A stretch of DNA of 64,000 bases from Mitsuaria sp. GD03876 (GCF_029840635.1 NZ_JAOCCU010000001.1:244097-308096), one strand, 5' to 3'; numbered from the stretch's first letter, positions 33,629 through 43,539 are shown. The notes: generated by a model not told the origin, from the letters alone. A program made the numbers and translations.

Positions 33629-34846
33629 TCAGCGCAGGTCCGCCAGCGGGTGCTCGCCGCTGAAGCGCGGCGCCAGCAGCTCGTTCACGTGCGCGTCGCC
33701 ATCCTCGATCGCGGCGCCCAGCCAGCGCGGCGTCTTGTCCTTGTCGATCAGCAGCGCGCGCACGCCCTCGGCGAAGTCCGGGAACACGCAGCAGCCGACG
33801 GCGGCCTGGTACTCCATCCGGAACACCTCCGCGAGCGACGCGTGCTTCAGGCGGCGTTGCAGCGCGATGGCGAGCGCCGCGGAGGTCGGCGATCCCTTCT
33901 GGAAGGTCGCGCCCGCGGCGGCGAGCCACGGGTCCTCGTCGCAGGCCAGCGAGCGCAGCCGCGGCGCGAGCGTCGCCAGCGTGTCGTGCGGGCCGATCAG
34001 CGCGTCGATCCGGGCGCGGTGCGCGGCCAGCGGCGACGGCGCCAGGTCCGGCGCCGGCAGGCGGCGCAGCAGGTCGTCGAGACCCTCGGCGTCCGTGGCG
34101 TTGTCGCCGCTCCAGCGCGCGTTGGCCACGGCCTCGAGCAGCGCGCCATGGTCCTCGGCGCGCGCGGCGCGGTCCGCCAGACCGGCCCACAGCGCGTCGG
34201 CGGCGTTCAGCGGCGCGCCGGTCAGCGCGAGGAAGAGGCCGGCGCGGCCGGGCAGCCGGGACAGGAACCAGCTGCCGCCGACGTCGGGATAGAGGCCGAG
34301 CGTGATCTCCGGCATCGCCAGCTTGCTGCGCGGCGTGACCACGCGGTGCGACGCGCCCGCCATCAGGCCGATGCCGCCGCCCATCACGATGCCGTGGCCC
34401 CAGACCAGCAGCGGCTTGGCGTAGCGATGGATCGCGTGGTCGAGGCGGTACTCGCGCTCGAAGAAATCGGCGGCGTCGCGCGGCACCTGGCCGGCGCCGG
34501 CCGCGCGCATCGCGCGGTACAGGCCGACGACGTCACCGCCGGCGCAGAAGGCCTTCTCGCTGTTGCCGTCGAGGACCACGCCGGCGATCTGCGGGTCCTG
34601 CTCCCAGGCGGCCAGCTGCGCGTGCAGCAGATCGACCATCTCCAGCGTCAGCGCGTTCAGGCTGGCCGGCGCGTTCAGCGTCGCGTGGCCGAAGCGATGG
34701 CCAGAGGCAGTCAGGATCGTGCGGAACAGCACCGGTGCGTCGGATCCGGAGGTGGCCGCGGCCGCGGCGCCGGCAGCGCTGCCGGTGCCGGTGCCGGTGC
34801 CGGTGCCGGTGCCGGTGTTGGCGGGCGTCTTGAGGGAAGCGGTCAT
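33629..34846 (-). CDS. 3-Hydroxyisobutyryl-CoA hydrolase (ECH_2 type)
   Basis: 405 residues of the crotonase superfamily: NSEKAFCAGGDVVGLYRAM (oxyanion loop), EREYRLDHAIHRYAKPLLVWGHGIVMGGGIGLM, and a C-terminal ECH_2 extension. It releases CoA from 3-hydroxyisobutyryl-CoA in the valine pathway. The N-terminal ~45 residues are a low-complexity Thr-Gly and Ala-rich leader not typical of the family, encoded in part by six GCCGGT hexamers at 34781-34816. Stop of the upstream enoyl-CoA hydratase is 10 bases before its start. Confidence 0.88.
   Translation of the reverse strand: MTASLKTPANTGTGTGTGTGTGSAAGAAAAATSGSDAPVLFRTILTASGHRFGHATLNAPASLNALTLEMVDLLHAQLAAWEQDPQIAGVVLDGNSEKAFCAGGDVVGLYRAMRAAGAGQVPRDAADFFEREYRLDHAIHRYAKPLLVWGHGIVMGGGIGLMAGASHRVVTPRSKLAMPEITLGLYPDVGGSWFLSRLPGRAGLFLALTGAPLNAADALWAGLADRAARAEDHGALLEAVANARWSGDNATDAEGLDDLLRRLPAPDLAPSPLAAHRARIDALIGPHDTLATLAPRLRSLACDEDPWLAAAGATFQKGSPTSAALAIALQRRLKHASLAEVFRMEYQAAVGCCVFPDFAEGVRALLIDKDKTPRWLGAAIEDGDAHVNELLAPRFSGEHPLADLR
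34781..34816. repeat. Hexanucleotide tandem repeat (GCCGGT)6, coding
   Basis: Six perfect copies of GCCGGT near the 5' end of the HIBYL-CoA hydrolase gene, read on the minus strand as alternating Thr-Gly. Copy-number change would keep the frame and alter linker length only. Confidence 0.85.
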
Positions 34847-34856
34847 CGGTCGATCC

Positions 34857-35660
34857 TCAGGCGTTGCGCCACTGCGGGCTGCGCTTGCCGAGGAAGGCCT
34901 GCACGCCTTCGCGCTGGTCCTCGGTGTCGAACAGCGCGACGAAGGCCTCGCGTTCCATCACCAGCTGCGACCACGGCGTCGCCGTCCGCGCGCCCTGGAT
35001 CAGGCGCTTGCAGGCGGTGACGCTGGTCGGGCTCTGGGCCTGGACGCGTTCGGCCCACTGCAGCGCGCGGGCCAGGCCCTCGCCCTTGGCGACGAGGTCG
35101 TCCGCCAGCCCGATGCGCAGCGCGGTCTCCGCGTCGACGCGCTCGCCCAGCAGCACCATGCGCTTGGCCCAGCTCTCGCCGACGGTCCAGCTCAGCCATT
35201 GCGTGCCGCCGGCGCAGGGCAGCAGGCCCACCGTCGCTTCCGGCAGCGCCATCACCGCATGCGCCTCCGCGATGCGCAGGTCACAGGCCAGCGCGCATTC
35301 CAGCCCGCCGCCCATCGCGTAGCCGTTGATCGCCGCGATGCTCACGCCGCGGAAGCCGGCCAGCGCCTCGAAGGCCTCGCCGAAGCGGCGCGCCATCGTG
35401 GCCGCGACGCCCTTGTCGCCGTCCGCGAAGACCTTCAGGTCGGCGCCGGCGCTGAAGAACTTCTGGCCGTCGCCGGTGATCACCAGTGCGTAGATGTCGC
35501 GATCGCGGTTGAGATCGCCGACCAGGCGCGTCAGCGCCGAGAGGCTGTCCGCCGTCCAGGTGTGGGCCGGCGGGTTGGTCAGCGTGACGATCGCGGTGTG
35601 GCCGCGGCGCTCCAGGCGCAGGCCGGCGTAGTCGGCGCCGTTGTCGGTGGGATGGGTCAT
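34857..35660 (-). CDS. Enoyl-CoA hydratase
   Basis: 267 residues, crotonase fold: FFSAGADLKVFADGD (oxyanion hole) and INGYAMGGGLECALACDLRIAE with the catalytic-region glutamates, then EATVGLLPCAGGTQWL. In this operon it should hydrate methacrylyl-CoA to 3-hydroxyisobutyryl-CoA. It lies between the isobutyryl-CoA dehydrogenase and the CoA hydrolase. The 182-base gap to the upstream gene holds a REP-like hairpin and a hexamer repeat. Confidence 0.88.
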   Translation of the reverse strand: MTHPTDNGADYAGLRLERRGHTAIVTLTNPPAHTWTADSLSALTRLVGDLNRDRDIYALVITGDGQKFFSAGADLKVFADGDKGVAATMARRFGEAFEALAGFRGVSIAAINGYAMGGGLECALACDLRIAEAHAVMALPEATVGLLPCAGGTQWLSWTVGESWAKRMVLLGERVDAETALRIGLADDLVAKGEGLARALQWAERVQAQSPTSVTACKRLIQGARTATPWSQLVMEREAFVALFDTEDQREGVQAFLGKRSPQWRNA

Positions 35661-35703
35661 GGGTGATGGATGAATGTGCGTTGAAGGGAGACCCTCACCC
35701 CTG

Positions 35704-35727
35704 CCCTCTCCCGCAAGCGGGAGAGGG
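35704..35727. repeat. REP-like hairpin
   Basis: CCCTCTCCCGC (35704-35714), AA, GCGGGAGAGGG (35717-35727): an 11-bp perfect stem with a 2-base loop. This sequence style is common as scattered intergenic repeats in Proteobacteria. Only one copy was seen in this window. Confidence 0.65.
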
Positions 35728-35754
35728 AGTTCGAGAAGGCGAGGGCGTGAGATC

Positions 35755-35796
35755 GGGCTTGGGCTTGGGCTTGGGCTTGGGCTTGGGCTTGGACTT
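35755..35796. repeat. Hexanucleotide tandem repeat (GGGCTT)6
   Basis: Six perfect GGGCTT copies (35755-35790) plus one imperfect GGACTT copy, intergenic between the acyl-CoA dehydrogenase and enoyl-CoA hydratase genes. This is simple-sequence DNA open to slippage. Confidence 0.85.
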
Positions 35797-35842
35797 GAGC
35801 GTCAGGCGTCGGGCGATGGGCGATGGGCACGAGAACAGGCGG

Positions 35843-37003
35843 TCATCGGATCGTGTCGGTCGCCTGCTCCTGCAGCATCCGGCGCGCGACGATGACCCGC
35901 ATGATTTCGTTGGTGCCTTCGAGGATCTGGTGCACCCGCGCGTCGCGCAGGTAGCGCTCCAGCGGGTACTCGCGCGTGTAGCCGTAGCCGCCGTGGATCT
36001 GCAGCGCCTCGTTGCACACCGCGAAGCCGATGTCGGTCGCCAGCCGCTTGGCCATCGCGCAATACACCTGCGCCTCGGGCGAATCGGCGTCGAGCTTGGA
36101 CGCGGCCAGCCGCACCATCTGCCGCGCCGCGACCAGGTCGGTGGCCATGTCGGCCAGCTTGAACTGCAGCGCCTGCATGTCCGCCAGCGGCCGGCCGAAC
36201 TGGCGGCGCTCGTGCATGTAGCGCTGCGCCGCGGCCAGCGCGCCCTGCGCCGCGCCGACCGAGCAGGTCGCGATGTTGATGCGGCCGCCGTCCAGCCCCT
36301 TCATCGCGAGCCGGAAACCCTGGCCCTCCTCGCCAAGGCGGTGGACCGCCGGCACCCGCACGCCGTCGAAGGCGATGGCGCGCGTGGGCTGGCTGTTCCA
36401 GCCCATCTTGTCTTCCTTGCGGCCGTACTGGATGCCCGGCGCGTCGGCCTCGACGAGGAAGGCGGAGATGCCGTCCGCGCCCGGACCGCCGGTGCGGGCC
36501 ATCACGACCAGCGCGTCGGTCGCGCCGGCGCCGGAGATGAAGGCCTTGCCGCCGTCGATGACGTACGCGTCGCCGTCGCGCCGCGCGGTCGTGCGCAGCG
36601 AGGCGGCGTCCGAGCCCGCGCCCGGCTCGGTCAGGCAGTACGACGCCAGCTTCGCGCCACTGCACAAGGCCGGACCCCACGCGGCGGCCACCTCGGGCCG
36701 CGCGAAGGCCGCGACCATCCAGGCCGCCATGTTGTGGATGCTGAGGAAGGCGGTGGTCGACGGACAGGCGGCCGCGAGCTCTTCGAGCACGATGGTGGCG
36801 TCCAGCCGCGGCAGGCCCAGGCCGCCGGCGGACTCGGGCGCGTACAGGCCGCACAGGCCGAGCTCGCCGGCATGCCGCAGCGTGTCGCGCGGGAAGATCG
36901 CCCGCGCGTCCCACTCCGCCGCGAACGGCGCCATCTCGTCGCGAGCGAAGTCGCGCGCCGCCTGCTGGAAGGCGCGCTGCTGCTCGTTCAGCTCGAAGTC
37001 CAT
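35843..37003 (-). CDS. Acyl-CoA dehydrogenase (isobutyryl-CoA type)
   Basis: 386 residues, normal for the family. FAD enzyme: GLPRLDATIVLEELAAACPST, SYCLTEPGAGSDAASL, KAFISGAGATDALVVMAR, YGYTREYPLERYLRDARV and catalytic Glu in HQILEGTNEIMRV. The gene context (MmsA upstream by 7 bases, crotonases downstream) points to isobutyryl-CoA oxidation to methacrylyl-CoA in valine degradation. The electron acceptor would be ETF, not encoded here. Confidence 0.9.
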   Translation of the reverse strand: MDFELNEQQRAFQQAARDFARDEMAPFAAEWDARAIFPRDTLRHAGELGLCGLYAPESAGGLGLPRLDATIVLEELAAACPSTTAFLSIHNMAAWMVAAFARPEVAAAWGPALCSGAKLASYCLTEPGAGSDAASLRTTARRDGDAYVIDGGKAFISGAGATDALVVMARTGGPGADGISAFLVEADAPGIQYGRKEDKMGWNSQPTRAIAFDGVRVPAVHRLGEEGQGFRLAMKGLDGGRINIATCSVGAAQGALAAAQRYMHERRQFGRPLADMQALQFKLADMATDLVAARQMVRLAASKLDADSPEAQVYCAMAKRLATDIGFAVCNEALQIHGGYGYTREYPLERYLRDARVHQILEGTNEIMRVIVARRMLQEQATDTIR

Positions 37004-37010
37004 CGCGGCC

Positions 37011-38519
<1,509 letters not shown>

Positions 38520-38670
38520 CGGAAAGCTCTCCTGGATCGGGTCCGAGACGCCGTCGCGGGACGGGCTCGACGCTGGGTTGAATTTCACAGAGAATCTATC
38601 CACAACATTCGCAATGCACCACGCTTTCCTCTTGTGAAGCGGCATTCCTGCGAATCACTGCGCAAGAAAA

Positions 38671-38686
38671 TTGTGAAATCAGCGAA
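38671..38686. promoter_or_regulatory. Putative ScfR/RamB-type operator (TTGTGAAAT motif)
   Basis: TTGTGAAATCAGCGAA at 38671-38686, at the start of the regulator gene. TTGTGAA also occurs near 38632, and TTCGCA and TGCGAA half-sites are close by. The same TTGTGAAAT..AGCG sequence recurs at 49270 before the methylcitrate operon, so it is a good candidate for the binding site of the regulator encoded here. Confidence 0.5.
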
Positions 38687-38690
38687 CCCT

Positions 38691-40205
38691 GTGAACCCCC
38701 GCGAGCCCCTTCGCGCGGCCGGCCCCGGCCCGTCGCGCAAGCTGTTCATCGGCCCCCGGATCCGCCGCCTGCGCGAGCAGATGCAGTGGAACCAGGCGGA
38801 GCTGGCGAGCCGGCTGGCGCTGTCGCTGAGCTACGTGTCGCAGATCGAGACCAACCAGCGGCCGGTCACGGCGAGCGTGCTGATCAAGCTGGCCGAGGTC
38901 TTCGGCGGCGGCATCGGGCAGTTCTCGGAGGAGCAGGACCAGCAGCTGCTGCACGACCTGGACGCCGCGTTGCGCGACCGCTCGCTGACGCCGATGGCGC
39001 TCGCGCCGACGCAGGTCGCTCGGCTCGTCGAGCAGGCGCCCGAGCTGGCCGAGGCCTACGTCGCGCTGCACCAGCGCTACCTGCGGCTGCAGGACGAGCA
39101 CTCGCAGATGATCGACCGCTTCTACGGCGAGCAGGGGCCGGAGCCGGCGGTGGTGCCGGTGTCCTCGCGCGGCGAGCCACTGCCGCACGAGGCGGTGCGC
39201 GATCACCTGAACCGCCGCAACAACCACCTCGACGAGTTGGACCTGCGCGGCGAGCAGCTGGCCGAGGCGCTCGGCCTGACGCCGGGCCAGCGGGCGCGCG
39301 CGCTGCGCGAGTTGCTGCAGCAGCGCTACGGGATCAAGACGGAAGTGGCCGACGAGGACGAGGGCCGCGGCGCGGCGGCGGGCGCCTTCCTGCGGCAGTA
39401 CGACGCGCGCCGCCGGGTGCTGCGGCTGCCGCGTTTCCTGAGCGACGCGCAGCAGGCGTTCCAGCTGGCGACGCAGTACGCGCTGATCGCCGAGGCCGAT
39501 GCCATCGAGGCCGAGCTCCGAGCCGGCGCCTTCGTCGACGACGCGACGCGGGCGCTGGCGAAACAGGGCTTCGCGCACTACTTCGCCGGCGCGACGCTGC
39601 TGCCCTACGTGCCCTTCCTCGAGGCCGCGCGCCAGGTGCGCTACGACGTCGAGCTGCTGCAGCAGCGTTTCCAGGTCAGCGTGGAGACGATCTGCCACCG
39701 CCTGTCGACGCTGCAGCGCAATGGCAACCGCGGCGTGCCGTTCTATTTCGTCCGGGTGGACCAGGCGGGCAACATCTCCAAGCGCCAGAGCGCGACGAGC
39801 TTCCACTTCGCGCGCCACGGCGGCGCGTGCCCGCTGTGGCACGTGCACGAGGCCTTCGCGCAGCCGGGCCGCTTCCTGCGCCAGATCGCGGAGATGCCGG
39901 ACGGCAGCCGCTTCTTCGGCATCGCGCGGACGATCGAGCGGCACGGCGGCGGCGGCTACCAGTCGCGGCGCAAGCTGTTCGCGGTCGGACTGGGTTGCGA
40001 CCTGGCGCATGCGCGCGAGCTGGTCTACGCGGATGGACTGGCGCTGGACCCGGAGACGGTGAGCCGGCGGGCGGTGCCCATCGGCCCGGGCTGCCGCGTC
40101 TGCCCGCGCGAGCACTGCGTGCAGCGCGCGTTCCCGCCGGCGGGCAAGGCGCTCGTGGCGGACAGCGACAGCGAGTCGCTGGTGTCCTACCGGTTCACGG
40201 GGTGA
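38691..40205 (+). CDS. Short-chain fatty-acyl transcriptional regulator (ScfR/RamB type)
   Basis: 504 residues. XRE helix-turn-helix at ~20-80 (IRRLREQMQWNQAELASRLALSLSYVSQIETNQRPVT pattern), a central IrrE-like region (about 230-330), and the C-terminal ScfR domain with FHFARHGGACPLWHVHEAF and a cysteine cluster GCRVCPREHC. Relatives such as RamB and PrpR-like ScfR proteins sense short-chain acyl-CoA and control glyoxylate or methylcitrate genes. It is divergent from mmsA, and the prp operon lies about 2.5 kb beyond its stop. GTG 38691 is chosen; GTG 38673 is also open. The frame runs open far upstream only as antisense of mmsA. Confidence 0.85.
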   Translation: MNPREPLRAAGPGPSRKLFIGPRIRRLREQMQWNQAELASRLALSLSYVSQIETNQRPVTASVLIKLAEVFGGGIGQFSEEQDQQLLHDLDAALRDRSLTPMALAPTQVARLVEQAPELAEAYVALHQRYLRLQDEHSQMIDRFYGEQGPEPAVVPVSSRGEPLPHEAVRDHLNRRNNHLDELDLRGEQLAEALGLTPGQRARALRELLQQRYGIKTEVADEDEGRGAAAGAFLRQYDARRRVLRLPRFLSDAQQAFQLATQYALIAEADAIEAELRAGAFVDDATRALAKQGFAHYFAGATLLPYVPFLEAARQVRYDVELLQQRFQVSVETICHRLSTLQRNGNRGVPFYFVRVDQAGNISKRQSATSFHFARHGGACPLWHVHEAFAQPGRFLRQIAEMPDGSRFFGIARTIERHGGGGYQSRRKLFAVGLGCDLAHARELVYADGLALDPETVSRRAVPIGPGCRVCPREHCVQRAFPPAGKALVADSDSESLVSYRFTG

Positions 40206-42132
40206 CGAGCGACAGGTCCTGACGGCGGAGATCGGCGCCGCGCGCGTGCGTGGCGGGGCGTTCGGATCGGAACGCCGCCAGCCGTTGCGCGTACGGATCC
40301 AGCGCGTCCTCCGCTTGAGCCAGCGGCAGCCCGACCACGGCGGCGAAGCGCGCGGGGGTCACCTGCCCGTGCGCGATCAACTCGTCCACCACCGCCAGCA
40401 GCGCGTCGCGATGCGATGCGATCAGCGCGGTGGCACGCGCATGCTCGGCCTGCAGCAGCGCTTCGATCGACGCGTTGCTGAGCTCCACGTCGGTGCAGAC
40501 ATGCTCCTCGCTGTCGGTCGACACGTCGGTGCGGGCGATGCGATCGCCGTGTCCCAGGTAGCGCAGCATGCGCGCGGCCGTCCGCGTCGCCTTGCGCAGG
40601 TCGCTCGAGGCGCCGCTCGAACTCAGGTCGCCGCCGAAGACCAGCAGCTCCGCCGCGCGGCCGGCCAGGCTCGTGCAGATCGAATCGAGCAGGTTCTGGC
40701 GCGACCACACCTTGCGCGAGGCATAGGCGTTGTAGCCGCCCTCGAAGCTGGCCACGTGGATCTTGATCTCCTGCGGCGCGCGCCCGAACAGCAGCGCATG
40801 CACCAGGCCATGACCCGCCTCGTGCACGGCCAGCAGCGCGCGGAAGTCCGCGTTGGTGCGCTGGCGCAGGCGATCGAGCTCGAAGGGCGCGGCGATATCG
40901 GCCGATTGGTCCCGCCAGTGCGCGACCAGGCTGCGGCCGTCGGCGACGAGGCGGACCTCGTCGCCCGCGGCCGCGCCGCGCCCGATCGCCCAGAGCGCGG
41001 CCTTCGCCAGGCTCGCGCCGAGGATCGCGTGCAGCGACGAGAACAGCGGCCGCGTGCCCTGCGCCGGGAAGACGGCGTTCGCGTAGATCTGCGCGCGCAC
41101 GCTGTCGGCCAGCGCGAAGCGCAGGCCGCAGCGGGACTCGGTCTCGCGGGCGTAGCGCTCGCAGCCTTGCGCGATCAGCTGTTCGTACGCGCGGCGCGAC
41201 AGCGACGGGTAGATCACATGCTCGTTGCCCAGCCGCGCGACTTGCTCCGGCTTGAAGCGCTGGTTCAGCGCCTGCTTGACGTCGATGACGCTGAGCTTGC
41301 CGGTGAGCGCGTGGAAGATGTCGGCATCGCTGTCGCAATCGTCCACGCTGGTGGCGAGCTCCTCGTACATCTCGTCGAGATTCCCGCAGACGAAGACGAG
41401 CAGCCGGCTGTAGTCGGTGCCCCAACGCTGCTGGCCGCTCTCGCGGAACTCGCGCAGGCGCTCCTGGATCTGCTCGGGCGTCCAGGCCATGATCTCCATC
41501 AGCGGCGCGTCGATCTTGAGGTTGCGCTGCAGCTCCTGCGCCTCCCAGCTCCGCAGCTTGAAACGCCGCTTCGCGTCGTCGGCATCGGAGCGCTCCGCGT
41601 CGAAGGCCGCATCGGCGATGGACGACTCGATGTCGCCCAGCAGCGAGAGCGCCGGCGGCAGCCGGCCGTCGGAGAGCAGCGCCCAGACGTCCTGGTAGCG
41701 CTCGACGCGCATCTCGCCGCGCTTCGAATCGATCGTGCGGAAGCGCTGGAACTCGTCGAGCGCGAGGATGCCGGGTTCGCCCTCGCGCACGCCGGACTGC
41801 GCGAGCATGCCCGAGATGCTCTGCGCGCCGCGCCAGCCCGCGCCATTGGAGAAGCCGTCCATCTGGACCTCCACGAAGCGGTCGTAGAAGCCCAGCAGTT
41901 GCGCCAGGCGGCGCACGAGCTGGGTCTTGCCGGTGCCGGTCAGGCCCCAGAGGCAGACGATGACGGGCCGCGAGACGAGCTCGGGCAGCACGTACCAGGC
42001 GCGCACCGCGTCGATGACGCGGTCGATGATGGGATCGATGCCGAACAGCTCGGTCTTGAGCTGGACGGCGATCTCCTGCAGCTGCGTGTTTCTCCGCACC
42101 AGCTGCTCACGCAGGTCGAGGGACTCATTCAT
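40195..42132 (-). CDS. Soluble AAA ATPase fused to FtsH-like M41 protease
   Basis: 645 residues. Residues ~25-330 are a Clp/HslU-like AAA module: LFGIDPIIDRVIDAV, Walker A GLTGTGKTQ, Walker B-like GILALDEFQRF, sensor LLVFVCGNLDEM, and a C-terminal lid. Residues ~425-600 are an M41 peptidase: zinc motif His437-EAGH, and the FtsH motif SGASSDLRKATRTAARMLRY carrying the third metal ligand. No membrane segment is seen, unlike true FtsH, and the ATPase is of the Clp type rather than the FtsH type. It is coupled to the 80-residue gene by an 8-base overlap and convergent with the regulator gene (11-base overlap). Target proteins unknown. Confidence 0.82.
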   Translation of the reverse strand: MNESLDLREQLVRRNTQLQEIAVQLKTELFGIDPIIDRVIDAVRAWYVLPELVSRPVIVCLWGLTGTGKTQLVRRLAQLLGFYDRFVEVQMDGFSNGAGWRGAQSISGMLAQSGVREGEPGILALDEFQRFRTIDSKRGEMRVERYQDVWALLSDGRLPPALSLLGDIESSIADAAFDAERSDADDAKRRFKLRSWEAQELQRNLKIDAPLMEIMAWTPEQIQERLREFRESGQQRWGTDYSRLLVFVCGNLDEMYEELATSVDDCDSDADIFHALTGKLSVIDVKQALNQRFKPEQVARLGNEHVIYPSLSRRAYEQLIAQGCERYARETESRCGLRFALADSVRAQIYANAVFPAQGTRPLFSSLHAILGASLAKAALWAIGRGAAAGDEVRLVADGRSLVAHWRDQSADIAAPFELDRLRQRTNADFRALLAVHEAGHGLVHALLFGRAPQEIKIHVASFEGGYNAYASRKVWSRQNLLDSICTSLAGRAAELLVFGGDLSSSGASSDLRKATRTAARMLRYLGHGDRIARTDVSTDSEEHVCTDVELSNASIEALLQAEHARATALIASHRDALLAVVDELIAHGQVTPARFAAVVGLPLAQAEDALDPYAQRLAAFRSERPATHARGADLRRQDLSLVTP

Positions 42133-42367
42133 CCCAATCCTCCCTCCGCAGCAGCGCCTGCAGCGCCATGCGGTCTGCGCGGCGCTGCGCGCCGCGGCCT
42201 TGGATGTGTTGGCCGGCGCCTCGCATGCCGCGCTGGGCCAGCGCGCGCGCCACGGGGTCGCGCGCGCCGGGGCTCGTCTCGAGCACCAGCGTCATCGGTT
42301 GTTTCATGCGGCGCAGGGCCTTGACCCGGCCCTCTTGAAGGGCGCGGGAACGGAGTTGTGCACTCAT
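42125..42367 (-). CDS. 80-residue basic protein, partner of the AAA-M41 protease
   Basis: Small Arg-rich protein (MSAQLRSRALQEGRVKALRR at the start, later GMRGAGQHIQGRGAQRRADR), with no family recognised. Its stop overlaps the start of the AAA-M41 gene by 8 bases, so translation is coupled. Its ATG (42367) follows a GGAAA site and lies only about 18 bases after the 3' arm of a rho-independent terminator, leaving no room for a separate promoter. It could be an adaptor, substrate or regulator of the protease; this is inference. Confidence 0.65.
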   Translation of the reverse strand: MSAQLRSRALQEGRVKALRRMKQPMTLVLETSPGARDPVARALAQRGMRGAGQHIQGRGAQRRADRMALQALLRREDWDE

Positions 42368-42384
42368 TCGGTTTCCGAAAAGCA

Positions 42385-42481
42385 AAAGCCCCGGCTCGAT
42401 GGCGGCGGGGCTTTGCATGCCGCGCGGTCTGAGGCCGTATCTGGGAACAGACACGGTTCAGCCGGGGCTCGGGAACCGTGT
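42385..42481 (-). promoter_or_regulatory. Predicted transcription attenuator
   Basis: Read on the minus strand. Hairpin 1 is ACACGGTTC (42473-42481) with GAACCGTGT (42451-42459). A terminator has arms AAAGCCCCG (42406-42414) and CGGGGCTTT (42385-42393) followed by a U-rich TTTTGCTTTT. The loop of hairpin 1 (42460-42469, AGCCCCGGCT) is perfectly complementary over 10 bases to the terminator 3' arm (42387-42396), so the two structures exclude each other. A short leader peptide ends at 42482. The terminator lies directly before the 80-residue gene. Confidence 0.65.
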
Positions 42482-42532
42482 TCAGTCGATCGTCGAGATG
42501 AACAGGGAGGACATAGGGGGTTTCTCCGTCAT
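42482..42532 (-). CDS. Putative leader peptide
   Basis: 16-codon frame encoding MTEKPPMSSLFISTID, or a 10-residue peptide from the internal ATG at 42514 (MSSLFISTID), which follows GGAGAAACCCCC. The stop codon touches hairpin 1 of the attenuator, the right geometry for ribosome-controlled attenuation. The peptide has no run of a single amino acid, so the sensed signal is unclear; Ser, Ile and Phe codons are candidates. Confidence 0.45.
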   Translation of the reverse strand: MTEKPPMSSLFISTID

Positions 42533-42609
42533 GCGGGCGCTGTCGTGGGCGCCTTCTGCAATGGGCGCGAATGATGGGGGCCTGGCGGCGCGCGTGCGAA
42601 TCGTCATGG

Positions 42610-42656
42610 GGCGCGGCGTTGCGCCGCGCCAACGCGGGTTGGGGTCGGACCCGCGT
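42610..42656 (-). terminator. Two hairpins after prpB
   Basis: ACGCGGGT/ACCCGCGT (42632-42639 and 42649-42656) and GGCGCGGCG/CGCCGCGCC (42610-42618 and 42622-42630, loop TTG). Neither has a T-run, but together they likely slow or end transcription of the prp operon before the attenuator of the next operon. Confidence 0.45.
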
Positions 42657-42675
42657 GGCCGAGGCGTGTCAGCCC

Positions 42676-43539
42676 TCAGGTGTACTTCTTCTCCAGCGCA
42701 TCCCACTCCGGCTTGCCGACCAGCCGCTGGCGCTCGGCGAACGGGATCACCAGGTTGGGGTCCTCGTCCATGCGGCGCTGCGTCTTCAGCAGCCCCAGCG
42801 CCTTCTGCATGCCGGCCACCGCGCTCTGCAGCGCGGCGTTGGCGTACAGCACCACGCCATAGCCCAGCTGCTGCAGCTCGTCCGCGTCGGTGATCGGCGT
42901 CTTGCCCCCGATGACCATGTTCATCAGCTGCGGCGTCGACAGCCGCTTCGGCAAGGACCGGATCTCCTCCGGCTTGGTCACCGCCTCGACGAACAGGATG
43001 TCCGCGCCCGCTTCGGCGAAGCGCTGCGCGCGCTCGATCGCGGCCTCGAAGCCCTGCGTCGCGCAGGCATCGGTGCGGGCCATGATCAGGAAGTCCGGAT
43101 CCTGGCGCGCATCCACCGCCGCCTTGATCTTGCTGACGGCTTCCTCGGTGGAGATCACTTCCTTGCCGGTGAAGTGGCCGCAACGCTTGGGCGCGACCTG
43201 GTCCTCCAGCTGGATGCAGTCGGCGCCGGCGCGCTCCAGCACCTTCACCGTGTGGCGCACGTTCAGCGCGTTGCCGAAGCCCGTGTCGGCATCGACGATC
43301 AGCGGCAGGTTGACCGCGTCGCGGATGCGCGCGGTGTGGTCCGCGATCTCGTGCAGGCCCATGAAGCCCTGGTCCGGCAGCCCGAACCACATGTTGGTCA
43401 CGCCGGCGCCGGTCACGTAGATCGCCTCGAAGCCGAGGTCCTCGATCACCTTGGCGGACAGCGCGTTGAAGGCGCCGGGCACGAGCACGCCGCGGCGTTC
43501 GTTCACCAGCGCGCGCAGCGTCTTGCGGGTCGATGTCAT
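42676..43539 (-). CDS. prpB: Methylisocitrate lyase
   Basis: 287 residues, isocitrate lyase superfamily. Splits 2-methylisocitrate into pyruvate and succinate, the last step of the methylcitrate cycle. Motifs: VPGAFNALSAKVIEDLGFEAIYVTG, PLIVDADTGFGNALN (metal-binding Asp), IQLEDQVAPKRCGHFTGKEV (the lyase Cys in the KRCGH motif) and IMARTDACATQGFEAAIERA. Last gene of the minus-strand run prpC-acnD-prpF-prpB. Confidence 0.95.
   Translation of the reverse strand: MTSTRKTLRALVNERRGVLVPGAFNALSAKVIEDLGFEAIYVTGAGVTNMWFGLPDQGFMGLHEIADHTARIRDAVNLPLIVDADTGFGNALNVRHTVKVLERAGADCIQLEDQVAPKRCGHFTGKEVISTEEAVSKIKAAVDARQDPDFLIMARTDACATQGFEAAIERAQRFAEAGADILFVEAVTKPEEIRSLPKRLSTPQLMNMVIGGKTPITDADELQQLGYGVVLYANAALQSAVAGMQKALGLLKTQRRMDEDPNLVIPFAERQRLVGKPEWDALEKKYT

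Noticed and set aside
34781..35796. CRISPR-like repeats
   Set aside because: The repeats are 6-base tandem units without spacers, and no cas gene is present.
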